A DNA stretch of 64,000 bases from Adenophora triphylla var. japonica (GCA_022495995.1 JAFEMH010000165.1:620001-684000); one strand, 5' to 3'. Shown: positions 43,700 through 54,630, counted from the stretch's first letter. Numbers and translations: made by a program. The notes: generated by a model not told the origin, from the sequence alone.

Positions 43700-43851
43700 G
43701 TAATATAAACAATCTTATTATTCAAAAACTTCTGTGTTATATTTTGATGTATTATTAACATGTATTAGTAATATGAATAGATTTGGTGTCTTAAATGATT
43801 TTGTTGATTTGTGTATCTTGGCTTTCGGTATGTTCCCATACCATTTGTATA

Positions 43852-44567
43852 CTCCCTGTCCCTAAATGTATGTCGAATTATTTTTCGACATAATGCCAAC
43901 ATAAGGGGTGCACTAGAATTTGAACCTATTTTAAATTATGAGGTACAATAATGCCAACATAAGGGCTGCACTAGAATTTGAAATTCCATTGCGAAACCTC
44001 CCCCAGGTCCCACCTGGTCGGGGTCAGTTAGAGGATAATGCCTCAAGATATAGAGATGTTCGGTCCTTATGTGCAGCTTATAATTCTTTCAGTAAATGCA
44101 AAGGCATCTATACCAACTCCATTTTTGAATATGGAGATAACAGCAATCAGGGAGGGCAGGCTATTAGGAAAAGAAACTACTTTGGCTTCACACACTGAAT
44201 AGCAATTGTGGTTATTTACATTATATTGTGTCCTATATGTCTCCTGCAGCCATGAAGAGATTGATGTGAGCCATACAGAATTTTTCAGCACTAACAAGCT
44301 CAATGGTTACATTGCGCCAAATAAAGAGGTAAGGCATTCATGTAGTGGTTTGTCTGCGTAAAATGCTCTATTGGATCTGTTCTATTGACTATGAAATCCA
44401 CATTGCATTAGATCCTATGAGAAGGATAAAATAAATAAATTTTGATTTAACCACGTGGGGAATGGTGATATTTGATGTACTTATGATGTCGGAAATAATT
44501 TCAAATTTGCTCTTGATCAAGAGCAAATTTGAAACTTTTTTTGACATTCATTTAGGGATGGAGGGAG
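43852..44567. mobile_element. MITE-like termini bracketing 716 bp
   Basis: CTCCCTGTCCCTAAATG at the left and its inverted form (CATTTAGGGATGGAGGGAG) at the right are both flanked by TA. The right half has the palindrome GCTCTTGATCAAGAGC, also found in the small MITE at 57741. The interior is unusually long and includes an APE1-like exon. A ~36-bp segment (ATAATGCCAACATAAGGG, then TGCACTAGAATTTGAA) is repeated at 43889 and 43948. It may be two MITE halves around unrelated DNA. Confidence 0.5.
44250..44328 (+). pseudogene. APE1-like endonuclease exon fragment 1
   Basis: After the acceptor CTCCTGCAG the exon reads HEEIDVSHTEFFSTNKLNGY and then IAPNKE, ending at a GAG/GTAAGG donor. It matches the middle-to-late part of plant APE1-like (exonuclease III/AP endonuclease) proteins, which act in base excision repair. 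Splice sites are intact, but neighbouring exons are out of order. Confidence 0.7.
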
Positions 44568-44639
44568 TAGATAACATGTTTAAATTACTTTTGGTAATCA
44601 GTGATTTACAAAGCTGACTTGGACCACGATTGTTTGCAG

Positions 44640-44701
44640 GACCGTGGACAGCCTGGGTTTACCCTTTCGAAAAGAAAACGTTTCGGTTTAATTCTAAAGG
44701 A
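44640..44701 (+). pseudogene. APE1-like endonuclease exon fragment 2
   Basis: After TTTGCAG the exon reads DRGQPGFTLSKRKRFGLILK and ends at a GTAAGT donor. It directly follows the previous exon in the family's protein order (NKE then D-x-GQPGFT). A phylogenetically expected Cys after the first Asp is Arg here. Confidence 0.7.
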
Positions 44702-44857
44702 GTAAGTATTGTTTAGCACTATTTACACTATTTCTTTGTTTGTTTTGGGAATCCACAATTCCGGATTTCAGATTGTAGAAGAAATGAGTTGATGGTTCTA
44801 AATGTATGGGAAGCACCTTCCCCTTTTCTGCTCAACCATACTCTCACAACACTATTA

Positions 44858-45107
44858 CTCCCTCTGTCCTGAAATGATCTTTCCATTTTTTTTTCCATTA
44901 ACACGAAGGTATTTTGAGCAATAAGTTTAGGTGATACAATAATCCTAATGAAAATTTAAAACTTGTTTTCGATACACTATTATAAATACTATCAATAACA
45001 ATTTTTAGATGTTCGTTTGGATAATCAAATCAATCTAATATTATTGCTCGAAGTACCTTCATGTTAGCGACTAAAAATGTAAGAGGATCATTTCGGGACG
45101 GAGGGAG
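44858..45107. mobile_element. 250-bp MITE
   Basis: Terminal inverted repeats CTCCCTCTGTCCTGAAATGATC and GATCATTTCGGGACGGAGGGAG are flanked by TA on both sides (44856-44857, 45108-45109). No ORF is present. It is a mariner/Stowaway-like element. Confidence 0.85.
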
Positions 45108-45419
45108 TATTCTTTTTTCCTGGGCCATGTTACGATGTTAGGATTGATTATAAAGTCAATAGTCTAGCACTTGGCTTAACTTTTACTAAAACCCAGAATA
45201 GTTGTGCCGGTGGCCTCATAGTTTCATTCTGTTTCTTCCTCTATAGAGAACATGATTCAGCCTGTGTGAATTCAGGCTTAAAGTTCATGAAATAGTTTTA
45301 TTTTCTCATGGAGACTGTTGACCATGAAAACCGAGGGTTCTTAAAACTGGACGAGCACTCATAAGAACTTACTGTATTTAATACTTTTTGTTGGCCAAAA
45401 TATGTTTCTTCTTTGTATT

Positions 45420-45450
<31 letters not shown>

Positions 45451-45560
45451 TTTTTTTTTTTTTATTTTATTATTTTTTTTTTCGCGATGACATATGAGGA
45501 TTCATGTTAGCCGACCCCAAATTATTTTGGGACTAAGGCTTTGTTGTTGTTGTTGTTGTT
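45420..45560 (+). repeat. TTTA microsatellite and 3' end of an RTE-type LINE/SINE
   Basis: A (TTTA)n/poly-T stretch (45420-45482) is followed by a segment that includes GCCGACCCCAAATTATTTTG and GGGACTAAGGCTTTG, ending in GTTGTTGTTGTTGTTGTTG. This 3' end with a TTG-repeat tail is the well-known tail shared by plant RTE LINEs and related SINEs. Only the last ~80 bp are visible, so it is a 5'-truncated insertion. Confidence 0.65.
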
Positions 45561-45667
45561 GGGGGGTTGGGTTGGGTTGGGTTTGTTGAGGATTATCGTA
45601 TGGTGTCTTAAGGCTTGAAATTTTGATATAAAAGCGCTTTTACGGTTTCTCTCCCCAAATTGTGCAG

Positions 45668-45812
45668 ATTGTGTTGCGTGTCTTATCATGTCTGACATTC
45701 AAGAATTATGATGTTTGGTGGTCTCTTTTAGATTCAAAGTATGCTGGAACTGCATTGTTTGTCAAAAAGTGTTTCCATCCAAAGAAGGTTTCTTTCTCCC
45801 TTGACAGGACAG
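45668..45812 (+). pseudogene. APE1-like endonuclease exon fragment 3 (out of order)
   Basis: After the acceptor TTGTGCAG the exon reads KNYDVWWSLLDSKYAGTALF and VKKCFHPKKVSFSLDRTG, ending at a CAG/GTATAC donor. In intact APE1-like proteins this block precedes the HEEID exon, yet here it lies 1.4 kb after it on the same strand. The gene order is therefore rearranged. Confidence 0.75.
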
Positions 45813-45881
45813 GTATACCACAAATCCTTTATTGTTTTTATGCTTGAAAAATATATTCTAATTTAATGTCCTTTGAAGATA

Positions 45882-46152
45882 CTCCCTCCGTCCCACGTGA
45901 ATAGACACTTATTTCCTTTTTGGGACGTCCCACGTGAATAGACACTACCCAAAATGGAAAAGAATTTATTATTTTATATTCATCCTACCCCACCCACTCA
46001 TTCTCTCTCTTCATTTCCTACCACACAATTTATTCAACCAACTCCACTCATTCTCTCTCTTCATTTCCTACCACACATTTTCATTATTATATTCATTTTT
46101 CTTAGTTATTGTGCCAAGATTTTTGGTGTCTATTCACGTGGGACGGAGGGAG
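45882..46152. mobile_element. 271-bp MITE
   Basis: Inverted termini CTCCCTCCGTCCCACGTGAA and its complement at the right end are flanked by TA on both sides (45880-45881, 46153-46154). The interior has two near-identical CATTCTCTCTCTTCATTTCC blocks. Confidence 0.9.
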
Positions 46153-46922
46153 TATGTTGCAGTGTTTTTAGGTTAGCTCAGTTGCTCGTGAGATCCATAA
46201 TTTTGACTGATTAGGTTCAGGGCATTCTTTTCATTTTTCAACCACTGTATGCATTAGACTTTGTAGAAGCCCGAGTTAGCGAAAAGTGATGCCACTGTGA
46301 TATTGATGGTATAGGTTGCATCTAGAGTGTTCAATTTTCTCTTACAGATGCTCCTCTGAACTTTTAGAGAAGAAGATATTGGGATAACTTTTGATATGCG
46401 TGAGTTTTTGTATGTTGTGTAAATTATGGTGGCGGTGGATGTTTAATCATGACTGAGCAAGATCGGATTTTACTTGAGAAAAATGACAGATTTCTAACTT
46501 AAGGTACAACGTCGCAGTACTTGCTTGGAAAAACTGTTCGCTTAAAGATTAAGAATTCAACGTACTGGTACTAAATAAAATAGAAAACCATAATTGGTGT
46601 TCATGTGTTAAATCTAGATAGTTTAATAGATGTTTATAACACGTAATTGCATTGTCGTAGAAGATTGTTTGACACATGGCCGCTGTCTTTCCTTCTTTTA
46701 ATTGGTTTATGAATGGTACGAGTCATATCTATATTAATAAATACTTCTTTTTCTCTATCTTGAGACATCAATTTAGTTTATATCTTACCCTATATAATCA
46801 GGATGTAAATGCTTTCGAGTTTATAAATGTTGTTGCATTTGATATCACTTTCTACAACCATGCTGCCATAGATTCATTTTCCTTTGAACCATGTTTCATG
46901 CGCTATGCATCAACTTTCACAG

Positions 46923-47054
46923 ACATCTGTTAAGCTGGAGGACTTTAGGAGAGCTAAACCTGATGCAATCGCTCATTCAACTGCTAAAATCATAGCTCGC
47001 GTAAAGCTGGTGGAGATAGAACGACACTTTCCCCTAAATAACTATATTGGAGAT
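46923..47054 (+). pseudogene. exon-like fragment of unidentified gene
   Basis: Between an acceptor (TTTCACAG) and a donor (GAT/GTAAGG) lies an open 44-codon exon reading TSVKLEDFRRAKPDAIAHST and AKIIARVK. Coding quality and splice sites suggest a real exon of origin, but I do not recognise the protein. It lies between the APE1-like and kinase fragments, so it may be another captured piece. Confidence 0.4.
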
Positions 47055-47227
47055 GTAAGGGCATTCAAGTGGAGGTAACACTCACTCACCTTCTATTATG
47101 TTCCTTTCCAACATAGCTCGAGTTAAAGCTGGTGGAGACATTTAACATCATTTAGTAACAAGTCTTTAAAACTTTTAAGTCTTTAATTGATTAGTTGCTT
47201 TTCTGCAAAATTTTTTCTCATCCAAAG

Positions 47228-47823
47228 GCTCTGTTGCGTCTCTTCTTCATGGTACTGATTCATTCTCACATTTTTCTTTCCTATTTAAATTTCATATGAT
47301 AATCATATTTTGACTGAGGCCTTCATTACTTGCATAAAGTATGCCCAAAAAGAATAATTTATCGGGACATTAAGGCTTCAAATATTTTGGTCACTATGGA
47401 TTTTGAACTACAAGTACCATTTTTCTATAGCTTCTGCAATCTCAAACTGGTTTCCTCGGTATTGTTTTCAATTGGCAATGAAAATGAGGTTGCTTTTTGT
47501 GAAATTTTCAGATATCTGATTTCGGTCTTGCAAAATGGCTTCCATCACAATGGACTCATCATTCCATTGTTCCAATTGAAGGGACTTTTGGGTATTTATT
47601 AAACGGTTTCTCCCAAAATTATACTTTTATTTATTGATTTTATTGTCTTTTATGATGTCTAAAATGTAATATTGACGCGTTCTTTAGACACTTGGCACCA
47701 GAGTACTTCATGCACGGTGTTGTGGATGAGAAGACAGATGTGTTTGCATTTGGGGTCTTTTTACTAGAACTTATATTAGGCAAAGGACCAGTTGACGGGT
47801 CTCATCTAAGCTTGCATAGCTGG
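47228..47823 (+). pseudogene. RBK-type receptor-like cytoplasmic kinase fragment, four exons
   Basis: Exons in normal order: GSVASLLHG (47228-47251), YLHKVCPKRIIYRDIKASNI up to FELQ (about 47325-47413), ISDFGLAKWLPSQWTHHSIV up to GTFG (47512-47591), and HLAPEYFMHGVVDEKTDVFA up to SLHSW (47688-47823). This is the catalytic part of receptor-like cytoplasmic kinases of the RBK1/RBK2 group, known to bind ROP GTPases. The catalytic-loop HRD reads YRD, and the N-lobe with the catalytic Lys and the end of the C-lobe are missing. DFG and APE are intact. It cannot be an active kinase. Confidence 0.8.
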
Positions 47824-47887
47824 GTACTACTACACACTCTTAAATTTTTTATTTTTTTGTTAAATGAAGAATTGCATGCCCTTTAGG

Positions 47888-47973
47888 CTTGGTTTACTTG
47901 TACTCATGTGGTCAATTTATTTGGATGACACTTGGTTTACTTGTACTCATGTGGTCAATTTATTTGGATGACA
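47888..47973. repeat. 43-bp tandem duplication
   Basis: CTTGGTTTACTTGTACTCAT and the next 23 bases occur twice in succession (47888 and 47931), near the right end of the Helitron-like region. Confidence 0.9.
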
Positions 47974-48172
47974 CGTGAGAAGGGAAAATATTAGTGAGAT
48001 GATGAAGGATCTTCAATTTTTTTTGGTCAAAATTTGTAACTTTTATTATTATTGACATTATATATTTTTGCTTGGTACCGTTTAATTATATATTTTTTTT
48101 AAAATCTAAATTAATTTTTATAGTTATAGTAACTCTTGATTTAATTTTTGCAATTTGTCAAAGTTTTTTGAT

Positions 48173-48202
48173 CGTGCGTTTAACGCATGGGTGTTACACT
48201 AG
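48173..48202 (+). other. Helitron 3' terminus (+ strand)
   Basis: A 7-bp imperfect stem (CGTGCGT/ACGCATG) is followed by GGTGTTACACTAG and a T. Hairpin plus CTAG before T is the standard Helitron 3' end. Confidence 0.6.
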
Positions 48203-48329
48203 TTACTTTTTATACATCAATTCATGATTTAGTTTGGGTTGAGATCCACTCATCTAACAAACTCATAACCAATGGCACCCAAACTTTTGTTGTTTCGTTT
48301 CGTTGTTTCATTTCCTTTCTCGTTATATA

Positions 48330-48611
48330 CTCCCTCCGTCCCACTATACTTGACACCCAAAGGGTGGGTTCAAAAACCAAGGAAAAAGAATAAAATAAAA
48401 AAAATGTGTGGTGAAAAATGAAGAGAGAGAATGAGTGGGGTAAATAGTAGTGTTGGTTGAATAAATGTGTGGTAGAAAATGAAGAGAGAGAATGAGTGGT
48501 GGGGTAGAGTGAATATAAAAATATAAAAACTTGGTTATTTTTGGAAGGTGTCAAGTATAGTGGGACGACCCAAAATGGAAAGAAGTGTCAAGTATAGTGG
48601 GACGGAGGGAG
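48330..48611. mobile_element. 282-bp MITE
   Basis: Termini CTCCCTCCGTCCCACTATAC and the inverted form GTATAGTGGGACGGAGGGAG are flanked by TA (48328-48329, 48612-48613). It sits between two Helitron 3' ends. Confidence 0.92.
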
Positions 48612-48618
48612 TATTATA

Positions 48619-48645
48619 CTAGCAGTACCCCCGTGCGATGCACGG
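48619..48645 (-). other. Helitron 3' terminus (- strand)
   Basis: On the - strand the sequence reads CCGTGC-ATC-GCACGG, GGGTACTG, then CTAG followed by T. The perfect 6-bp stem and CTAG end mark a second Helitron, running to the right. Its 5' end was not found. The stretch 48646-49757 is AT-rich and holds nothing else I recognise apart from a possible decayed MITE end near 49280. Confidence 0.6.
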
Positions 48646-49757
48646 ATATCTATTAACACATATTATCGAAAATTCATACAAATATAACAGGAAATAGAAA
48701 TGTTTGTGCACATTGTAAAATACTTTTTTAAAAACTATATTATTAGTACAAATATCAGATTGAAGGTCAAAAAATAAATATATATTTAAGGCATAGTTAG
48801 TTTGTACGAAGCGCGTTTTATACGTAAATTCCCGTTCTATTCAATAATAATCACATTTGACATCCATTTTTCAATGCTATGGAATTGAACGCATATTGTT
48901 TATGTAAAACATATTTATTGTGTATTGAACATGATATGTGCGAAATTTGCCCACAGTATCACTTAGTTTCGCCAACGATTGGGAAAGCGTAATCAATCTA
49001 GTTATAAGTCTCCACATCTTTCTATTCAACTGCAATTTGGAACTCTTGACTCTAGTGATTCTCCAAACAAACAAAATACATGAAATGAAATTTTCAAGTA
49101 TCATCAATTTTGATTTTTGAGAAGTTATTTTGTTCTTGAACCGTATTCAACTTCTACATTCCCGTTTGATTTTTACATATTTCTTTAATGTAATTGTTAT
49201 ATAATCATGTTTTTTTATATCTCAAGTAATTAAATTTAACGTTAGGAAAAATTATTGCACTATCAAATAAATAAATGTTCCCTTCGTCCCATTTTAAACT
49301 TCATTTTTCTTTAATAAAAGGTGTCCTATGTTAAATTAAAAAAAAATTACAATGGAAATATTTTAATTTTTTTTTTCAATGGTCTTATAAGTCATACTCA
49401 CAACAACTATTCACTAATTACTTTGTAACCAACTTTTTATACTTTATAATAAAACCATTCATCTCTTTAATATCCTAACCAATTTTTTAACGTTTAGAAG
49501 AGGACAAAAGTTGAATATTTTATAAAATATAACTTAATTTGTTTAAAAAATTAATGTCATATTTCGAATAAAAATACTCAAATAAAATCAAATACTACAC
49601 CTGTTTTCTCCTTCTCAAAGAACAGAGTTAACCCTAACTTTTACAAAAGTGATCCCCTAATAACCCAAACTGAGAATGGACAAATCAAACCCTGAAAATA
49701 GCTCTCCTTCTTTCTTCAAGATTTTTCTTGATGAATCTGCCAATAATTTGTCATCAT

Positions 49758-50293
49758 TAATTTATATTTAAAAAGTAAAATTATGATTATTATTATCATC
49801 ATTCTATAATAAAAATATATACTTCACACTTAATTAATTTGCACAAAAAAGATATTGAAAAATAAAAAAGAAAAATTAAAAAAGGATAATTAAGAAATTT
49901 ATATTTAAAAAATAGTTTTTTTTGTCAAAATTAAATGAAATTAGTCTCTAATTAAAGAGGAAAAAAAATTATGAATTTTGGTGTAATTTTTTTTTAAAAT
50001 TTTTTTTTATAAAATAATTGAGGTCAAAAAAATGGGATGAAAAAAAAAATCTGAAAATAAACAATCCAATTAGAGCGCGCCACATGTCGAGGTTAAGAAA
50101 AAAAAGGAAAAAAAAATTAACGCGTACACGCGCCTTGGTCGGCGCGTGTAACGCACGCGCCCAATGACAGCGTCCCACGTGTAATCTGAGGCTTGTTAAT
50201 TTCAATTTTGCCACCGAGTAAAATTACTAAAATGCCCCTGGATTTTGGCTCCAAGGCTGTGCTCATTTTATATTACTTTAGATAGATAGATTA
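49758..50293 (+). repeat. AT-rich direct repeat, copy 1
   Basis: This segment, beginning TTATATTTAAAAAGTAAAAT and ending TATATTACTTTAGATAG, recurs at 51715-52273 in the same orientation. It contains a perfect 10-bp GC-rich hairpin TACACGCGCC/GGCGCGTGTA at 50125-50150. Between the copies a ~90-bp block (GAGACGAAGACACTAACATT type) also recurs at about 50321, 50735 and 51545. Confidence 0.75.
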
Positions 50294-51042
50294 CTTTTCC
50301 AAAAAATTAATATTTATTTGCTGAGACGAAGACACTAACATTATAAACATTAATTTTTATAAAATAATACTACTTTGGCTAAAAAAATAAAATACCATCT
50401 TCATCCCAATGAATATTTTATAAAATATTACTTAAGTTATTTTAAAAAGTAATGTTTGTAATGTTAGTGCATTCGTCTCAAAATATGACATTAATTTTTT
50501 AGGCGAATAAAGTGGTATTATTTTTTAAAATGTTCATTGAGCCAAAGGAAGCAATGTTAATTTTTCTTGGACATAAAAAAAAAAATCAACTTTTTAAGGA
50601 AAAAAAATTACTTCAATTCAAAAATGAATATTACGTTCGTCCCATAATTAATACTAATTTCTATATCAAAAGAAAATTGCTTCATTTACCTCAAGGAATT
50701 TACTTGTCTCAAAAAATAATATTTATTTTTATACACACGAAGACACAAACATTATAAAAATTAATTTTTACAAAATAATACTACTTCAGCTAAAAAAATA
50801 AAATACCATCTTCATCCCAATGAATATTTTATAAAATATTACTTAAGTTGTTTAAAAAAGTAATGTCATATTTTGAAACGAAGGCACTAATATTACAATA
50901 TTTCAAAAATGAATATTACTTTCGATTCGAAATGATTAACCCAAAAATAATAATACTTCATTCGCCTCTGCAATTAATGTTTGTAATGTTAGTGTTTTCG
51001 TCTGAAAATATTACATTAATTTTTTAGACGAATAAAGTAGTA

Positions 51043-51329
51043 CTCCCTCCGTCCCGGCCGAAGTGTCCCAAGTTTCTATTTTGGACGTCCCATTTAAAAT
51101 GTCTCATACCCAAAAAAGGAAAGTTTTTTCACTATTCCACCCACTCATTCTCTCTCTTACTTTACTTTTACACTCACAACATTCTCTCTCCTAACTATTC
51201 CTCCCACTCATTCTCTCTCCTATTTAATTTTTCATACTCACAACATGTAAACTTTTCTCTTTTTTACATCACTTTCCTTAATTCTCGTGCAATTGTCCTT
51301 TTCGGACACTTCGGCCGGGACGGAGGGAG
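51043..51329. mobile_element. 287-bp MITE
   Basis: Inverted termini CTCCCTCCGTCCCGGCCGAA and TTCGGCCGGGACGGAGGGAG are perfect mirror images, flanked by TA (51041-51042, 51330-51331). The near-perfect ends suggest a young insertion. Confidence 0.92.
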
Positions 51330-51714
51330 TATTATTTTTTAAAATGTTGATTGAGACGAAGGAAGCAATGTTCATTTTTTTTTGGCATATAAAAAAATTC
51401 TACTTTTTAAGATAAAAAAATTCCTTCAATTCAAAAATGAATATTACTTTCATCCCATAATTAATACTACTTTCTATATCGAAAAAAAAAATGCTTCCTT
51501 TGACTCAATGAATTTACTTGTCTCAAAAATTAATATTTATTTTCTAACACGAAGACACGAACATTATAAACATTAATTTTTACAAAATATTACTACTTCG
51601 GGTAAAAAAATAAATTAATATATTCGTCCCAAGGAATATTTTATACACTATTACTTAATATGTTTAAGAAATTAATGTCAGATTTTGAAACGAAAGAACT
51701 AACATTACAAACAA

Positions 51715-52273
51715 TAATTTATATTAAAAAAGTAAAATTATGATTATTATTATCATCATTTATAATAAAAAAAATATACTTCACACTTAATTAATTTTCA
51801 CAAAAAATATATTGAAAAATTAAAAAGAAAAATAAAGAAAGGATAATTAAGAAATTTATATTTAAAAAAGAGTGTTTTTTTTGTGTCCAAATTAAATGAA
51901 ATTAGTCTCTAATTGAAGAGGAAAAAAAATTATGAATTTTGGTGTAAAAATTTAAAAAAAAAAAAATTTATAAAATAATTGAGGTCGAAAAAAGGGGAGG
52001 AAAAATAAAATTCTGTAAATAATCCAACCAATCAGAGTTCGCCACGTGGCGCAGTTAAAAAAAAAAAAAAAAAAAAAAAAAAACCCATTCGCACACGCGC
52101 CTTTGTCGGCGCGTGTAGCAGCACGCGCCATGTTTCCGTCCCGTCGGCGCCCCGCGTCCCAGTCGGCGAGGTTACCCAAACTTCAATTTTGCCACCACGT
52201 GAAATTATCAAACTGCCCTTGGTTTTGGCTCCAAGACTATGCTGCTTTTATATTACTTTAGATTTAGATAGTT
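51715..52273 (+). repeat. AT-rich direct repeat, copy 2
   Basis: Partner of the segment at 49758. It keeps the GC-rich hairpin as ACACGCGCC/GGCGCGTGT (52093-52116), followed by GCACGCGCC. A poly-A stretch of about 30 (52056-52083) is expanded here relative to copy 1. Confidence 0.75.
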
Positions 52274-52507
52274 TTCATTGTGGCCACGGTTCGGGTTCAG
52301 CTACACCCCCTTATTTTTAGAGCAATAGTCGAGCTTAAATAGACTTGAGATGGTTTCACGCAGGGTTCGATAAATCTCGCTCTTAGAACAAGTAACAAAC
52401 ATGTTTCTAACCTAGATATCAAAAGTAGAAATCTAGCTCCTTTTTAATGACATATTTTTTGGCCTCAAAATGAACATGCTATGGATACTCTCAATGAGTC
52501 TTGTAGA

Positions 52508-53083
52508 TGTTGGGAAAAATAGCGCAGCGTAAGAAAATAAAACTATCACGTCACGAAGTCAAACAATGGAACCACGGAAAAATAAATGAAGCCAAAATGA
52601 CTAGAAAGAAGCAAGGAATTTATGTGGTTCAGCGAAACCCGCCTACATCCACGGAGACACACAATTTCACTAATACGAGAGAAATTACACAATACAAATA
52701 TGCCCACTCGTGCTTTTACCCAACAAGAATAATTTGTACACTCCACTCTCAATATCCTAGTGAAATTATATATTTTCACTTCCTCTATTACTCTCTTTCT
52801 TATCTTGCATTTAACCACGATCTAGACTCCTCTCTTGCTTGTGGTTTTTCCTTGTATTTCAACAATGGCTCATCCTCCCTTTTTATACTCGAGAATTGAC
52901 CATACATATACCCCAAGAGACTAGATTAATTAATTAATGTACATGTATATCCACACATACATTTTACCTATTCATACATGAACCACCAAGTACAAATGTA
53001 CTCAACATCCTTGGTACATGTATCGATAAAACCAATGCAAGTTCATCCCACATTGATTCTCAATGTGAGGAGCATTTCCAACA
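52508..53083 (-). repeat. 3' LTR of the copia element
   Basis: On the + strand it runs TGTTGGGAAAAATAGCGC to TTTCCAACA (576 bp), a standard TG...CA LTR with extended inverted end TGTTGG/CCAACA. Confidence 0.92.
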
Positions 53084-53409
53084 ATCTCCCCCTTGCGAGC
53101 ACATGAGAATAGAGAGCCCTTAGAGCATTATTCCGTTAGTAAATAACTACTAACGAACCATTGGCATTTCCCTTGTTATACCAGCTACACATAATTCCGA
53201 ATCAATAAATATGATCCCACTTCACTTGATTCAGAAAAAAACCCAAGTCGACATTAACAGTCGACTCCAAAAGAGAACTTCGATCCTACCCTTTTGCTAG
53301 CAGAATTTACCTTCTCACCATCGTCTTCTTGGAAACATGTCACTTGTGAAACCGCTATACTCGCATCTCATTCATGTTTGAAGGCCTTCATATTCTGTGC
53401 ACGTCGTTT

Positions 53410-53838
53410 TCAACATTTCATCGAAGTTGAAGTACTAGTCACCGTACTCCCCACAAGACGATACAAACTTCCCCACTCTTCTCCCTTTAGTAGGACCTTT
53501 CCATTGCCAATGATCTTTAGAACTCCCCCTGCAATAGAACATGCGTAGCCTTTGGAGTCTAATTGGCTCAAGGATATTAAATTCTTCTTCAATTTTGGGA
53601 CATAAATCACACCACCCAAACATCGAACTGCTCCATCAAACATTTTGATTTCCAACCCCTTTGACTGCACATCGATACCCATTAGGTAAGAATACCGAAC
53701 CTGTCTTCCTTTCTTGAAATGTATTAAAATACTTTCGATTAGAGCAAACATGGTAAGAAGACCCCGAATCTAATATCCATTCACTTTGAGAAGAAATGTC
53801 AATGTTGGAGACTGTGAGAACATCTCCATCATCAAATA
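53410..53838 (-). pseudogene. protease and gag-pre-integrase remnant of copia pol
   Basis: The protease active site ILDSGSSYHV is visible at about 53744-53773. After a frame change come GVIYVPKLKKNLISLSQLDS and KVLLKGEEWGSLYRL, the gag-pre-integrase block typical of the Tork/Tnt1 group. The reading then ends and polypurine/LTR sequence follows within about 330 bases, showing that most of pol was deleted. Confidence 0.82.
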
Positions 53839-54605
53839 CTATCGCCGAAGAACCATCATCATCAACCTATCCTTATTTTTTCGATTAGGACAATTTCTCT
53901 TAATGTGCCCTTGTTCTCCACACTTGTAGCACTGTTTTTCACCGTCCTTAGATTTGGACCTGCTATTACCACCAAATCCCTTGACTTCTGTCCTTCCCCT
54001 TTGATTCGCTCCATGAGAAACCAAAATTGAACCTTGGTTGTCTCCACCATTTGGCCGCTTCCTTTTATCATTGGAAATTAGTGTTGGCTCTACATCCTCC
54101 ATTGTCACCGTATATTTGCCATACAGAATAGTTGTGACCAAATTATCATACGAATCCGGAAGTGAGGTAAGAAGCAACATTGCCTTGTCTTCTTCCTTAA
54201 ATGTCTCATCAACTTTTGCAAGTTGATCAAGGAGCCCATTGAACACATTCATGTGATCCATTAAATTCCCACCTTCTTCCATCTTCGGCCGATACAACTC
54301 CCGCTTCAGATTTAACTTTGTGGTCAAGCTTTTGCTGAGATATAACCTCTCAAGCTTCTCCCACAAACCAGGTGCAGAATCTTCATCCGTAATATTATTA
54401 ATAATATTATCCGCAATGCAATGACAAATGGTACTTACACACTTTGACTCGATGTCCTCCCAATCGTCGTCCGTTATTTTCTCCGGCTTCCCATTCGCTC
54501 CCTTCAACTCTTGAACTAGGATGTCCTTTACTCTTCTTTGCCAAAGAGTAAAACTTCTCTTTCCATCAAACCTTTGAACTCTAAATCCATTTACTTCGCT
54601 GCCAT
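53839..54605 (-). pseudogene. gag: gag of the copia element
   Basis: About 255 codons read NGFRVQRFDGKRSFTLWQRR, then LKRELYRPKMEEGGNLMDHM and LLTSLPDSYDNLVTTILYGK, the standard copia gag (UBN2-like) region. The zinc knuckle CYKCGEQGHIKRNC (CX2CX4HX4C) is intact near 53893-53935. The ATG at 54605-54603 is followed by a one-base frame change relative to the rest, so translation from the normal start would fail. Otherwise the frame is open. Confidence 0.88.
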
Positions 54606-54630
54606 GATAAACTCCCAAGCCGAACCTTGG

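Larger units (their letters stand above)
43440..48202 (+). mobile_element. non-autonomous Helitron-like region with host gene fragments (left edge uncertain)
   Basis: A Helitron-type 3' end is seen at 48173-48202: a hairpin (CGTGCGT, short loop, ACGCATG), then GGTGTTACACTAG followed by T. Upstream, all on the + strand, lie exon fragments of an SPL-type gene, an APE1-like endonuclease gene and an RBK-type kinase gene, some keeping splice sites. Carrying genomic fragments of several genes in the same orientation is typical of plant Helitrons. The region is further loaded with MITEs. The 5' terminus is not identified, and it has no Rep/helicase gene. Confidence 0.5.

Noticed and set aside
47228..47823. 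Kinase exons considered as a working receptor-like kinase gene
   Set aside because: The N-lobe and end of the C-lobe are missing, HRD is YRD, and no start or stop exon is nearby.
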